The notes: generated by a model from the sequence alone, not told the origin. A DNA stretch of 64,000 nucleotides from Methylopila sp. M107 (GCF_000384475.1 NZ_ARWB01000001.1:1096176-1160175), one strand, 5' to 3'; shown: positions 51,505 through 60,382, numbered from the stretch's first letter. Made by a program: numbers and translations.

Positions 51505-52494
51505 ATGTTCGGGATCAAATATTTCAAGGCCGCGCCCAACACCTACGCGCTGGCCTACAAGAGCGGCAGGGTCTCGCGCGAAGGCGCGGGGCTCTCCTTC
51601 TTCTACAACACCGCCTGGACATCGCTCGTCGCGGTGCCGCTCGAAAGCGTCGACGCGCCCTTCATGTTCTCGGAAGTCTCCAAGGACTTCCAGGACGTCA
51701 CCGTGCAGGGACAGGCGACGGTCCGCGTCGTCGATCCGAAGCTGCTGGCGGGGCTGATGAATTTCAGTCTCGACGCCAAGGGGCGATACGCCTCCGAAGC
51801 GCCGTTCAAGCTGCCGCAGCGCGTCGTCAACGCGGTGCAGGTCCGGCTGCGATCCGTGCTGCAGACAATGACGTTGCGCGAACTGCTGAGAAGCTCCGAC
51901 GCGATCGTCGAGCGGGTGAGCGTGGCGCTGCGCGAACCGGACGCGCTGCCGAGCCTTGGACTCGACCTCGTCAGTCTCGCGATCCTCGCCATCAAGCCGA
52001 ACCCCGAGACCGCCCGCGCGCTCGAGGCGCAGGTGCGCGAGGAGCTGCTGAAGGAGGCCGACGACGCGACCTATGTCCGCCGCAACTCCGCGATCGAGCA
52101 GGAGAGGGCGGTCCGAGAGAACGAGCTCGCGACCGAGCGCGTCGTGCTCGAAAAGCGCCAGCAGATCGACGATCAGGCGATGGGCGGCCGCATTGCGCTG
52201 GAAGAGCGCAACAAAGCGCTGACCGCGCTCAAATCCGAGAACGCCCGCACCGAGGCCGAGGCCAAGGCGTTTGCGCTGGCCGAGCTGATGAAGTCGGTCG
52301 CCGGCGTCGACCCGCGCGTGCTGCAGGCGCTGACCATTGGCCAGGCCGACCCCAACGTGCTGATCGCCGCCGCCTTCCAGGGCCTTGCCGAAAACGCCGA
52401 CAAGATCGGCGAACTCAACATTTCGCCGGACCTGCTGCAGGAGCTGTCGCGCAAGGAGCGGCCGCAGAAGCCGCGTCCTGCGCCGGAACGGTGA
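51505..52494 (+). CDS. SPFH/Band 7-domain protein
   Basis: A 329-residue protein with an SPFH core (VPLESVDAPFMFSEVSKDFQDVTVQGQATVRVVDP, residues about 44-80, cited as marker) and a following alanine/glutamate-rich helical region (about 175-260) typical of band-7 proteins that oligomerise at membranes. Unlike flotillins and stomatins, no clear membrane helix is visible at the N-terminus. Its gene is followed by an NAD-kinase-like gene after 10 bases, suggesting one functional unit; role unknown. Confidence 0.85.
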   Translation: MFGIKYFKAAPNTYALAYKSGRVSREGAGLSFFYNTAWTSLVAVPLESVDAPFMFSEVSKDFQDVTVQGQATVRVVDPKLLAGLMNFSLDAKGRYASEAPFKLPQRVVNAVQVRLRSVLQTMTLRELLRSSDAIVERVSVALREPDALPSLGLDLVSLAILAIKPNPETARALEAQVREELLKEADDATYVRRNSAIEQERAVRENELATERVVLEKRQQIDDQAMGGRIALEERNKALTALKSENARTEAEAKAFALAELMKSVAGVDPRVLQALTIGQADPNVLIAAAFQGLAENADKIGELNISPDLLQELSRKERPQKPRPAPER

Positions 52495-52504
52495 GGCGGA
52501 AGCG

Positions 52505-53431
52505 ATGGCGCGCGAGCGCATCGTCCTCGTCACGCGGAAGACCCGGCTCGACGACCTGATCGCCCGCTACAACACGGTCGAGCAGGCGCGGTTCTACGTC
52601 GAGCATCTCGGCGCCGACTTCTCCGACTACGCATCGGAGCACGCGCGCTACCAGGAGGCGGCGAGGACCGTCGAGGAGGCGCTCGCCCGCTTCGGCCGCG
52701 TGCAGCGCATCGACCGCGCCTTCCTGCCGAACTTCCTGTTCCCGCCGGACGCGCTGGTGGTCGCGCTCGGACAGGACGGGCTGGTGGCGAACACCCTGAA
52801 ATATCTGCATGGCCAGCCGCTGGTCGGCGTCAATCCGGACCCGGGTCGCTGGGAGGGCGTGCTGCTGCCGTTCGGTCCGAACGACCTCGAACAGATCACC
52901 GGCGCGGCGCTCTCCGACAGGCGCCCGACGCGCTCCGTCACCATGGCGCGGGCCCGGCTCACCGACGGGCAGGAGCTGCACGCGGTCAACGACCTGTTCA
53001 TCGGCCCCGCGAGCCATGTGTCAGCGCGCTACGCGATCGAGGCGCTCGGGCGCACGGAAAACCAGTCGTCGAGCGGGATCATCGTCTCGACGGGTCTCGG
53101 CTCCACCGGCTGGTTTCGCAGCCTGCTCTCAGGCGCGGCGGGCATCGAGGGCGAAACCGACGCCCGCTTGCTGGCGTTGCGCGAAAACGGTTTCGCGTGG
53201 GACGCGGCCCATCTCTACTTCACCGTGCGTGAGCCGTTCCCGAGCCGGTCGAGCCAGGCGACCGTCGTGTTCGGCGAGATCGCGCGCGCAGCCCCGATCC
53301 GGATCGTGTCGCAGATGCCGGACTACGGCGTCATTTTCTCCGATGGCGTGGAGGCGGACTTCCTCCAGTTCAACTCAGGCATGGAGGCGACGATCGGCGT
53401 CGCCGACAGGTCCGGCACGCTGGTGCTTTAG
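52505..53431 (+). CDS. NAD-kinase-like protein (ATP-NAD kinase fold)
   Basis: A 308-residue protein. The ATP-NAD kinase fold is suggested by LVVALGQDGLVANTLKYL (about residues 82-99), where the usual GGDGT reads GQDGL with the Asp retained, by AVNDLFIGP (NE/ND motif) and by GIIVSTGLGSTGWFRSLLSG (about 192-211), the equivalent of the STPTGSTAY loop. An N-terminal about 80-residue helical region is extra. Often annotated only as sugar kinase; the substrate is unproven. Forms a two-gene unit with the SPFH gene, ten bases upstream. Confidence 0.78.
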   Translation: MARERIVLVTRKTRLDDLIARYNTVEQARFYVEHLGADFSDYASEHARYQEAARTVEEALARFGRVQRIDRAFLPNFLFPPDALVVALGQDGLVANTLKYLHGQPLVGVNPDPGRWEGVLLPFGPNDLEQITGAALSDRRPTRSVTMARARLTDGQELHAVNDLFIGPASHVSARYAIEALGRTENQSSSGIIVSTGLGSTGWFRSLLSGAAGIEGETDARLLALRENGFAWDAAHLYFTVREPFPSRSSQATVVFGEIARAAPIRIVSQMPDYGVIFSDGVEADFLQFNSGMEATIGVADRSGTLVL

Positions 53432-53460
53432 GGCGCGATGATTTCAGGCTGACCCACCGC

Positions 53461-53543
53461 GTCATGCCCGGACTTGATCCGGCATCCATCGCGCAGGCCG
53501 CGTCCGCGGCCGATGGATCGCCGGGTCAAGCCCGGCGATGACG
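53461..53543. repeat. palindromic repeat (GTCATGCCCGG type)
   Basis: GTCATGCCCGG and CCGGCGATGAC bound an 83-base element holding GGACTTGATCCGGCATCCATC and its near complement GATGGATCGCCGGGTC. Related to the GTCATCCCGG family by its end words. It lies downstream of the NAD-kinase-like gene, between convergent genes. Confidence 0.72.
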
Positions 53544-53607
53544 ATCTGAGCCAGACGCAATATGGTTTAGCTTGCGAATCCCGAAATTGGCTCCGCGCGG
53601 GAGCGGC

Positions 53608-53898
53608 CTACTTCGTGAAGGCGATCATGGTGACGTCGCCGTTCCGAAGATCGATGTCAACGCGATAGCAGCTCCACGTATTGGCGATGAGCGTTCGGCC
53701 GACCCACTGCATCCCGGTAAAACAGTCCTGCGCGGCTGCCGGCGGCGACGCTTTCCAGAGAATGTGCCCCCGGGCGTCGAGCCGCATGAGATTGCGGCCA
53801 TCTTTTACCTCTTCCGCCATGTGGTCGTAGAGCGCGATGCTTCCCTGATCATCGGCAAGATCAATGCGTTCCATTAGCTGCGCTGCCATGTGTGGCAA
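53608..53898 (-). CDS. small hypothetical protein (96 residues)
   Basis: A 96-residue frame with balanced composition (IALYDHMAEEVKDGRNLMRL, ILWKASPPAAAQDCFTGM, ANTWSCYRVDIDLRNGDVTM), two cysteines, no signal peptide and no membrane helix. It resembles fragments of beta-rich domains but no family is recognised. GGTGG nine bases before the first ATG supports the start at 53898; ATG codons at 53889 and 53874 are alternatives. Codon use is a little AT-richer than its neighbours. Confidence 0.55.
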   Translation of the reverse strand: MPHMAAQLMERIDLADDQGSIALYDHMAEEVKDGRNLMRLDARGHILWKASPPAAAQDCFTGMQWVGRTLIANTWSCYRVDIDLRNGDVTMIAFTK

Positions 53899-53932
53899 CC
53901 ACCTCGGGCGTATGCGGCGCTTCCCAAAAAAC

Positions 53933-54469
53933 TCACGCCCTGATCTCGATCGGCGTGCCGTCCGGCACGGCGCGCCAAAGCTCGTCCATCTCCCAGTCGG
54001 TCACCGCGACGCAGCCGTCGGTCCAGTTGACCAGCCGGTGCAGCCGGCCGATCCAGCCATAGCCGTTCATGATGCCGTGGATCATGATGTCGCCGCCCGG
54101 CGAGACGCCCGCATGCCCGCTCGCCAGCACCTGATGGGGCTCCGGATAGCTGACGCGCAACGACAGATGCGCGACGCTCTGCGGATTGCGGCCGGTGATG
54201 CGGTAAAACCCTTCGGGCGTCCGGCCGTCGCCCTCGCGCCGCTTGTCTCCCGGATTGCCCTTGCCGATCGCCACCCGATAGGTCTTCAGCGGCGCGCCCG
54301 CGGAATAGAGCGTCAGGGTGCGCGCGGATTTCTCGACCAGGATGCGGTCCGCCTGCGCCTGCATGGGCAGGGGCGGCTGCTCCGCGGCGCGCAGATGAGC
54401 CCACCCGCCGCCCGCGACCGCCGCCGCGGCGACGATCAGAACCGCGGCGAAGAGCGTCTTGCGCGACAT
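53933..54469 (-). CDS. L,D-transpeptidase (YkuD family)
   Basis: A 178-residue envelope enzyme with an N-terminal membrane anchor or signal (LFAAVLIVAAAAVAGGGW) and a YkuD catalytic domain: ILVEKSARTLTLYSAG, GKGNPGDKRREGDGRTPEGFY (cited in part), IMIHGIMNGYGWIG and, sixteen residues on, NWTDGCVAVTD, with His in HGI and the nucleophilic Cys in TDGC. It likely cross-links peptidoglycan or attaches lipoproteins to it. Start: GGAG six bases before the ATG at 54469. Single gene, divergent from the next glycosyltransferase. Confidence 0.92.
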   Translation of the reverse strand: MSRKTLFAAVLIVAAAAVAGGGWAHLRAAEQPPLPMQAQADRILVEKSARTLTLYSAGAPLKTYRVAIGKGNPGDKRREGDGRTPEGFYRITGRNPQSVAHLSLRVSYPEPHQVLASGHAGVSPGGDIMIHGIMNGYGWIGRLHRLVNWTDGCVAVTDWEMDELWRAVPDGTPIEIRA

Positions 54470-54598
54470 GTGTGGCTCCGAAACGGAAGCGGGTTCACTC
54501 GCCTCATGGTATCGGACGTCGACGCGGCGATAGTTTGACGTGTTTTCCATGGGCCGCCTGCGCGCGGTCCGGCGATCCAGCGCAGGACGGCCTCAGCC

Positions 54599-55870
54599 TT
54601 GGACGTGCTGTTCGTTCACAACAATTTTCCGGGCCAGTTCGTCCATGTGGCGCAGGCTTTCGCGAACCGGCCGGGCGTGCGCGTGTTCGCGGTCGGAGGC
54701 CCGACCGCCAAGGCGCCGGCCAAGACCGTTGTGGCGGCCTACCGGGCTCCGAAGGATCCGCCGAAAGCCGGCCATCCATTGACCGAGCGGTTCAACGCCG
54801 ACGTCATCCGCGGCGAACTCGCGGCGGCGGCGATGCAGCGGCTGCAGCGCGAGGCGGGATGCGATCCGGCGCTCGTCGTCGGACACACCGGCTGGGGCGA
54901 GACGCTGTTCGCGCGCGACCTGTTTCCGAACGCGAGGCACGTCGCATTCTGCGAGTTCTTTTATAACGCCACGGGGTCCGACGTCGGCTTCGATCCCGAG
55001 TTCCCCGACGCCGGGCTGAAGACCGCCTTGCGGATCCGCGCCAAGAACGCGGGTATGCTGACGGCGCTCTCGAGCGCTGATCGGGGACTGACCCCGACCG
55101 AATGGCAGAAGGTCCAGCACCCACAGTTCCTGCAGGAGCGGATTTCGGTCATCCATGACGGCGTCGACGCGCAGGCGGCGTCCCCCGATCCTGGCGCGCG
55201 CTTCGCCGTGCCGGATTCGACCCTCGTGGTCGGCCCAGGCGACGAGGTCGTCACCTTCGTCAACCGCCAGCTCGAGCCCTATCGCGGCTATCACGTCTTC
55301 ATGCGCGCACTGCCCGAAATCCTCAGGCGCCGGCCGCGCGCGCAGGTGCTGATCGTCGGCGGCAACGGGGTCTCGTACGGTCGCAAGGCGCCGCAGGGAA
55401 AGAGCTGGCGGACGATCTTCCTCGACGAGGTGCGCGACCGGCTCGACATGAGCCGGGTTCATTTCCTCGGGCAGGTGCCACGGGCCGATTTCGTGACTCT
55501 GCTGCAGGTCTCGTCCTGCCATGTGTATCTGACCTATCCGTTCGTTCTCTCATGGTCGTTGCTCGAAGCGATGGCGGCGGGGTGCCTGATCGTCGGCTCG
55601 GACACGCCGCCGGTGCGCGAGGTGATCGACGACGGCGTCGAGGGGCGTCTGGTCGATTTCTTCGACGTTGCGGGCCTGTCGGAACTGGTCGTCGATACGC
55701 TGGCGCGCCGCGCCGACTTCGGCGCGATGCGGGCCGCCGCGCGGGCGCGGGTCCTGGCGAACTACGATCTCCGGAGCGTATGCCTGCCGCGCCAGATGGC
55801 GTTCTATGATCGATTGCTCAGTACAGACCCTGACCAAGGTCTGGCGACGGCTTCGACGCCCGTGTCCTAA
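54599..55870 (+). CDS. glycosyltransferase (GT4-like)
   Basis: A 423-residue GT-B protein. N-terminal domain opens DVLFVHNNFPGQFVHVAQAF; the C-terminal half has FVNRQLEPYRGYHVFMRALPE, QVLIVGGNGVSYG, VHFLGQVPRADFVTLLQVS and PFVLSWSLLEAMAAGC, the donor-binding region. Start is TTG at 54599, after an AGGACGG ribosome site; a GTG at 54605 is an alternative. It may act on a surface polysaccharide but lies far from the main locus. A weak hairpin with TTTT lies downstream at 55912-55943. Confidence 0.87.
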   Translation: MDVLFVHNNFPGQFVHVAQAFANRPGVRVFAVGGPTAKAPAKTVVAAYRAPKDPPKAGHPLTERFNADVIRGELAAAAMQRLQREAGCDPALVVGHTGWGETLFARDLFPNARHVAFCEFFYNATGSDVGFDPEFPDAGLKTALRIRAKNAGMLTALSSADRGLTPTEWQKVQHPQFLQERISVIHDGVDAQAASPDPGARFAVPDSTLVVGPGDEVVTFVNRQLEPYRGYHVFMRALPEILRRRPRAQVLIVGGNGVSYGRKAPQGKSWRTIFLDEVRDRLDMSRVHFLGQVPRADFVTLLQVSSCHVYLTYPFVLSWSLLEAMAAGCLIVGSDTPPVREVIDDGVEGRLVDFFDVAGLSELVVDTLARRADFGAMRAAARARVLANYDLRSVCLPRQMAFYDRLLSTDPDQGLATASTPVS

Positions 55871-55959
55871 ACGACACAGAGTCGCGGCCGGCCGTTCAAC
55901 TTGTCTAAATCGCCGCCATTACGCCACAAACCGGCGGCTTTTACCGGTGTAACCTGCTG

Positions 55960-56105
55960 AAAGAAAACGCGATCTTGGTTAACGCCGGTCGGGGGACCGG
56001 AAAGCCAAGACGCACAGAGGGTTACGCCGGTCGGACGCTGTCGCGTCAGCCCGGCGGTAGGGCGGGACGGCATGGGGATTTGTTCCCCGAGGGGTGCGTA
56101 AGAGT
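55960..56105 (+). promoter_or_regulatory. structured leader upstream of ilvD
   Basis: The leader can fold into successive hairpins: CCGGTC-GGGG-GACCGG (55985-56000); GACGC-TGTC-GCGTC (56034-56047) flanked by GCCGG (56026-56030) and CCGGC (56051-56055), giving a compound stem; and GGGGA-TTTG-TTCCCC next to the GAGGGG ribosome site. No open frame rich in branched-chain codons is evident. It does not match any riboswitch class I can recall with confidence. A metabolite- or protein-responsive leader for ilvD-exoR is possible. Confidence 0.35.
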
Positions 56106-57830
56106 ATGGACGCCAAGGTTTTCGACAAGGCCAAGCTGCCGAGCCGCCATGTGACGGAGGGGCCGGCGCGCGCGCCGCATCGCTCCTATCTTTACGCCAT
56201 GGGGCTGACCAAGGCCCAGATTCACCAGCCGCTGGTCGGCGTCGCCTCGTGCTGGAACGAGGCCGCGCCCTGCAACATCTCGCTGATGCGCCAGGCGCAG
56301 GCGGTCAAGAAGGGCGTCGCGGCCGCCAACGGCACGCCACGCGAATTCTGCACCATCACGGTCACCGACGGCATCGCCATGGGCCATGAGGGCATGAAGT
56401 CCTCGCTCGCGTCCCGCGAGGTCATCGCGGACTCCGTCGAGCTCACCATGCGCGGCCATTGCTACGATGCGCTGGTCGGCCTCGCCGGCTGCGACAAGTC
56501 GCTGCCCGGCATGATGATGGCGATGGTGCGCCTCAACGTGCCGTCGATCTTCATCTATGGCGGCTCGATCCTCCCCGGCTCGTTCCGCGGCCAGCCGGTC
56601 ACCGTCCAGGACATGTTCGAGGCGGTCGGCAAGCACTCCGTCGGCGAGATGTCCGACGAGGACCTCGACGAGATCGAGCAGGTCGCCTGTCCGTCCGCCG
56701 GCGCCTGCGGCGCGCAGTTCACCGCCAATACCATGGCGACGGTCTCCGAGGCGATCGGCCTCGCGCTGCCCTATTCGGCCGGCGCGCCCGCTCCTTACGA
56801 GATCCGCGACCGGTTCTGCATGACGGCCGGCGAGCAGGTGATGGAGCTCGTCGCCCGCAACATCCGTCCGCGCGACATCGTCACGCGGAAGGCGCTGGAG
56901 AACGCTGCGACCGTCGTCGCCGCGTCCGGCGGCTCGACCAACGCCGCGCTTCACCTGCCGGCGATCGCGCATGAATGCGGCATCGAGTTCGATCTGTTCG
57001 ACGTCGCCGAGATCTTCAAGCGCACGCCTTACGTGGCCGACCTGAAGCCGGGCGGCCGCTATGTCGCGAAGGATCTGTTCGAGGTCGGCGGCGTCCCGCT
57101 TCTGATGAAGACCCTGCTCGACCACGGGTACCTTCACGGCGACTGCCTGACCGTCACCGGCCGGACCATCGCCGAAAACCTCGAGAAGGTTCGCTGGAAC
57201 ACGGAACAGGACGTCGTGCTGCCGGCGGACAAGCCGCTGACCCGCACCGGCGGCGTCGTCGGTCTCAAGGGCAACCTCGCCCCTGACGGCGCGATCGTGA
57301 AGGTCGCGGGCCTGAAGAACCTGAAGTTCAGCGGCCCGGCGCGCTGCTTCGACAATGAGGAGGCCTGCTTCGAGGCGGTCTCCAAGCGCGACTACAAGGA
57401 CGGCGAAGTCCTGGTCATTCGCTACGAGGGTCCGAAGGGCGGCCCCGGCATGCGCGAGATGCTGGCGACCACAGCGGCGCTCTATGGCCAGGGGGCGGGC
57501 GACAAGGTCGCTCTCATCACCGACGGCCGGTTCTCCGGCGCGACGCGTGGCTTCTGCATCGGCCATGTCGGCCCGGAGGCGGCGGTCGGCGGGCCGATCG
57601 GCCTGCTGAAGGACGGCGACGTCATCACGATCGACGCCGTCGAGGGCACGATCGAGGTCGCGGTCAGCGACGCGGAGTTCGCGGAGCGCGCCAAGGACTG
57701 GAAGCCGCGCGACCACGGCTTCGGCTCCGGCGCGATCTGGAAGTTCGCGCAAGGCGTCGGCCCCGCCCGTTACGGCGCGGTGACCCATCCCGGCGGCAAG
57801 GGCGAGCAGCGCATCTATGCTGACGTGTAA
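56106..57830 (+). CDS. ilvD: dihydroxy-acid dehydratase
   Basis: Fe-S enzyme of valine, leucine and isoleucine synthesis that dehydrates 2,3-dihydroxy acids. The 574-residue product has [56 protein letters not shown], the [16 protein letters not shown] motif and [22 protein letters not shown]; the cysteines in CNIS, GCDK and GACG are the expected cluster ligands. The ATG at 56106 is chosen over 56094. Its last codons overlap exoR by 14 bases, so both are probably translated from one mRNA. Confidence 0.96.
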   Translation: MDAKVFDKAKLPSRHVTEGPARAPHRSYLYAMGLTKAQIHQPLVGVASCWNEAAPCNISLMRQAQAVKKGVAAANGTPREFCTITVTDGIAMGHEGMKSSLASREVIADSVELTMRGHCYDALVGLAGCDKSLPGMMMAMVRLNVPSIFIYGGSILPGSFRGQPVTVQDMFEAVGKHSVGEMSDEDLDEIEQVACPSAGACGAQFTANTMATVSEAIGLALPYSAGAPAPYEIRDRFCMTAGEQVMELVARNIRPRDIVTRKALENAATVVAASGGSTNAALHLPAIAHECGIEFDLFDVAEIFKRTPYVADLKPGGRYVAKDLFEVGGVPLLMKTLLDHGYLHGDCLTVTGRTIAENLEKVRWNTEQDVVLPADKPLTRTGGVVGLKGNLAPDGAIVKVAGLKNLKFSGPARCFDNEEACFEAVSKRDYKDGEVLVIRYEGPKGGPGMREMLATTAALYGQGAGDKVALITDGRFSGATRGFCIGHVGPEAAVGGPIGLLKDGDVITIDAVEGTIEVAVSDAEFAERAKDWKPRDHGFGSGAIWKFAQGVGPARYGAVTHPGGKGEQRIYADV

Positions 57831-58620
57831 GGTCGGGATAGCTCTGGCGGTCCTGGGCGTCGCGGTCTGCGGGGCGCTCGGTCCCGCCCGCGCCTTCGAG
57901 GGCTCTTCTTCGAAGAAGGAGCAGCAGCCCTCGCCGCTGCAGCAGTTCCAGACCGGCGCGCGCGCCTATATGGCGGGCGACAAGGCTGGCGCGGTCAATT
58001 CGCTGCTGGAAGCCGCCAAGCGCGGCCACGCGGTCGCGCAGTGGAAGCTCGGCCGCATGTACGCCGAAGGCGACGGCGTCGAGAAGGACGACGTCAAGGC
58101 GTTTGACTATTTCTCGCAGATCGCCAACGCCCATGCGGACGACGCGCCTGACACCATGCAGTCGCGCTTCGTCGCCAACGCCTTCGTGGCGCTCGGCAAC
58201 TACTATCTCGACGGAATTTCGGGCACGCCGATCAAGGCCGACCCGACGCGGGCGCGCGAGATGTTCTCCTATGCGGCGTCCTACTTCGGCGACCCGGACG
58301 CCCAGTACAACCTCGCCCGCATCTATCTCGACGACAAGAACGCCAAGGACGCCCGCCAGGCGGCGCGCTGGCTCGGGCTCGCGGCCAACAAGGGCCAGCG
58401 CGAGGCGCAGGCCGTGCTCGGGCACATGCTGTTCAACGGCATCGACATCCCGAAGCAGTCCGCGCGCGGCCTGATGTGGCTGACTCTGGCCAACGGCGCT
58501 GCGGGGTCCGGCGACAAGTGGATCCGCGACCTCTACGCCGAAGCGATGACCAAGGCCTCGCAGGACGAGCAGGACAAGGCCGGCGAATACGTCTCGGCCT
58601 GGAATAAGGACCGGGATTGA
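57817..58620 (+). CDS. exoR: ExoR-like periplasmic Sel1-repeat regulator
   Basis: A 267-residue secreted protein (signal peptide [18 protein letters not shown]) with Sel1-type repeats: [39 protein letters not shown] (about residues 54-92, cited as marker), a unit near 155-175 ([20 protein letters not shown]), and one near 190-215 ([21 protein letters not shown]). Length and layout match Sinorhizobium ExoR, which binds the sensor ExoS in the periplasm and keeps exopolysaccharide synthesis low until proteolysed. No exoS or chvI is in the window. Overlaps ilvD by 14 bases. Confidence 0.85.
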   Translation: MLTCKVGIALAVLGVAVCGALGPARAFEGSSSKKEQQPSPLQQFQTGARAYMAGDKAGAVNSLLEAAKRGHAVAQWKLGRMYAEGDGVEKDDVKAFDYFSQIANAHADDAPDTMQSRFVANAFVALGNYYLDGISGTPIKADPTRAREMFSYAASYFGDPDAQYNLARIYLDDKNAKDARQAARWLGLAANKGQREAQAVLGHMLFNGIDIPKQSARGLMWLTLANGAAGSGDKWIRDLYAEAMTKASQDEQDKAGEYVSAWNKDRD

Positions 58621-58636
58621 AGCGTTGCGATCGCAC

Positions 58637-59182
58637 TTACGGGATGGATTGGGGAGTTAGCGAAACCGATGGGCTAGTCGTCGGGTTACAACGATCGACG
58701 AAGGCCACGACTTCGGGGTCGTCCTTCAAAGATCCTGGTGGAGTGCCCGGTGGCATGGTTCTATTGATGGCTTCTCTAAGGATCGTGTCACAATAGCCAG
58801 CCAAGGGCGCAGATAGCTCAGGAAATCTGCCGCCAATGCCTCCTTTCGTGTGACATCCTCTGCACTTAGACGGTACGTTTTCGTCTGCTTCGGAAGCTCT
58901 GTTTTGAGGCCAAGTACCAGGTACCAACGGCTGATAGCGATCTCCAGCAAAAGTCGGAAGTTTGTCAGCAAGTTCCCCCATTGATATCCCGCCGCCGAGA
59001 TTGGCTTCTGGATGAATAATGAATGGGTTTTCGCCAGCATGGCACGCTGTACAAACGCCTCCTTCACCAAATTCTAGTTCTTTTCCGCCCCCTTGATAAA
59101 GTCCGTTAGCATTCACGCTAAGATCAGGTGCCCCGATAGGAATAACAGTATTTGCGGGATAATTAAATGTATCTCCGTTCAT
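58637..59182 (-). CDS. C-terminal part of an interrupted di-CxxCH (cytochrome c-like) protein
   Basis: A 181-residue open frame with two CxxCH heme-binding motifs (VCTACHAGENP near residue 44 and KCRGCHTKGG near 107) and no signal peptide of its own. It is in the same reading frame as the gene at 59207-60010, separated only by a TGA and eight codons that read naturally (KTCIWDNQ). No ribosome site precedes its first ATG at 59182. Both halves therefore look like one secreted protein split by a nonsense codon. Base composition is clearly AT-richer than the surroundings. Confidence 0.6.
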   Translation of the reverse strand: MNGDTFNYPANTVIPIGAPDLSVNANGLYQGGGKELEFGEGGVCTACHAGENPFIIHPEANLGGGISMGELADKLPTFAGDRYQPLVPGTWPQNRASEADENVPSKCRGCHTKGGIGGRFPELSAPLAGYCDTILREAINRTMPPGTPPGSLKDDPEVVAFVDRCNPTTSPSVSLTPQSIP

Positions 59183-59206
59183 TTGATTGTCCCAAATACA
59201 TGTTTT

Positions 59207-60010
59207 TCAACTTTTTTTTCCAATGCAGATGATGCCGTCAAGTTCGACGGTCGTAAGAGAAATATCTGAGTATCGAGGGAGTGCGAAGCACACTCCTTCA
59301 TCTGTCTCGTAAGATCTAAGTTCAGCAGGCGTTTTTACAATAAATTGTTTGTCTTCTGGGATAAATCCGAGGGACTTCCAGCCTGCCTTTCCTGCAGGAT
59401 CAAGAATGCCGATAGGCGGAGGAATTGGAATACCTGCCGCGATACACTCATTCTCATAATCTTTTCCGGAATTTGCGGTACCCTGGTCGGAGACGGCAGT
59501 TTTAGGAGGTACCGCAAGGTCGAGACGCTCCTTAAGCTCAGCACTGGGCTGAAATTTGCTCTTCCCTTGCGTAGATTGAGAATCGTTCGACAATGTTTTT
59601 TGTAGCAGGCGATCAAGTGCTTTCAGTTTGCTTATTGTCGAGCGGTCGATGGAATTATTAGCAGCGATGTTTACAGACCATTCCAAAGCGCGCTGTTTGA
59701 CTACAAGTTTTTCGTCATTGGAAAGCGTCAAATCCTTCGAAATAGTGCGTTCAAAACTATCGATTTGATGTGCAGATCTTCCAGATGAATCATTGATAAT
59801 CTTATTTCGGTACCAGTCTTGGGCTGTCTTGATAAACTCAAGCGTTGGTTCTATTTGCCGGCCGCTCTTATCAAAAATCGCGCCGTGACCAATGTACGCG
59901 ATCGGCTCTTCTTCAGCAGGTTGTGAGGATGCAGATCCGGCAGCGGCCGAAAACATTGCAACTGTAAGTGCGATATTGACTAAAGTGCAGCGAGATATGG
60001 CCATTGGCAT
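59207..60010 (-). CDS. secreted hypothetical protein, N-terminal part of the interrupted gene
   Basis: A 267-residue frame: signal peptide (LVNIALTVAMFSAAAGSASS) then a hydrophilic helical region (about residues 50-150) and a Cys-containing C-terminal part ending LDGIICIGKKS just before the TGA. AGGGAG lies seven bases before the ATG at 60010. With the downstream frame it would make a protein of about 456 residues with two CxxCH motifs. No family recognised. The gene is in an AT-rich insert, which suggests horizontal acquisition. Confidence 0.62.
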   Translation of the reverse strand: MPMAISRCTLVNIALTVAMFSAAAGSASSQPAEEEPIAYIGHGAIFDKSGRQIEPTLEFIKTAQDWYRNKIINDSSGRSAHQIDSFERTISKDLTLSNDEKLVVKQRALEWSVNIAANNSIDRSTISKLKALDRLLQKTLSNDSQSTQGKSKFQPSAELKERLDLAVPPKTAVSDQGTANSGKDYENECIAAGIPIPPPIGILDPAGKAGWKSLGFIPEDKQFIVKTPAELRSYETDEGVCFALPRYSDISLTTVELDGIICIGKKS

Positions 60011-60382
60011 CAAACATCTCCCTTGCTATGATAAATCGTAACATTGCGACTGAAAAGTATATCAGGGCGGCTATCGCACATATAAGTAGCACTACTTACG
60101 GTAGAAAATGCGTAGGCCGTCTGCTCCGAAAGGAAGAGACCGAAAGCCCTGAAAGGCCGGCTCTGCTCGAAAGCTCCAAATTTAGCCATGCGTCTGAATT
60201 ATCGAGTGTTATCAACGGTATCGCGTGGTAACTCTCGGCAAACTGCTCGACAAATTGCGTCGTCTTGCGGGTTGGTCGGAGGGCCCACGCTTCAGTGGCG
60301 TTCGGTACTGTATGTGGATTGTCTGGGTCACCGTGACCACGACCAGAGGTCAGAGGTAACGCTGCTGGTATAGCGAACTAAT
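60011..60382. other. AT-richer gene-free segment, possible gene remnants
   Basis: The 370 bases between the interrupted gene and the dioxygenase are AT-richer than the flanks. Frames at 60004-60231 and 60188-60373 (plus strand) look random. On the minus strand, a stretch around 60200-60370 translates to a protein-like sequence (WALRPTRKTTQFVEQFAES) without a start codon and may be the remnant of an inactivated gene. No terminal inverted repeats or tRNA end were found, so the mode of insertion is not visible. Confidence 0.4.

Noticed and set aside
55960-56105. Cyclic-di-GMP (GEMM-I) riboswitch before ilvD
   Set aside because: AAAGCC and ACGCACAG words occur but in the wrong order and without the required pairing; kept only as an unassigned leader.
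60004-60231. 75-codon plus-strand frame in the AT-rich island
   Set aside because: No ribosome site, random composition, overlaps the start region of the divergent secreted protein gene.
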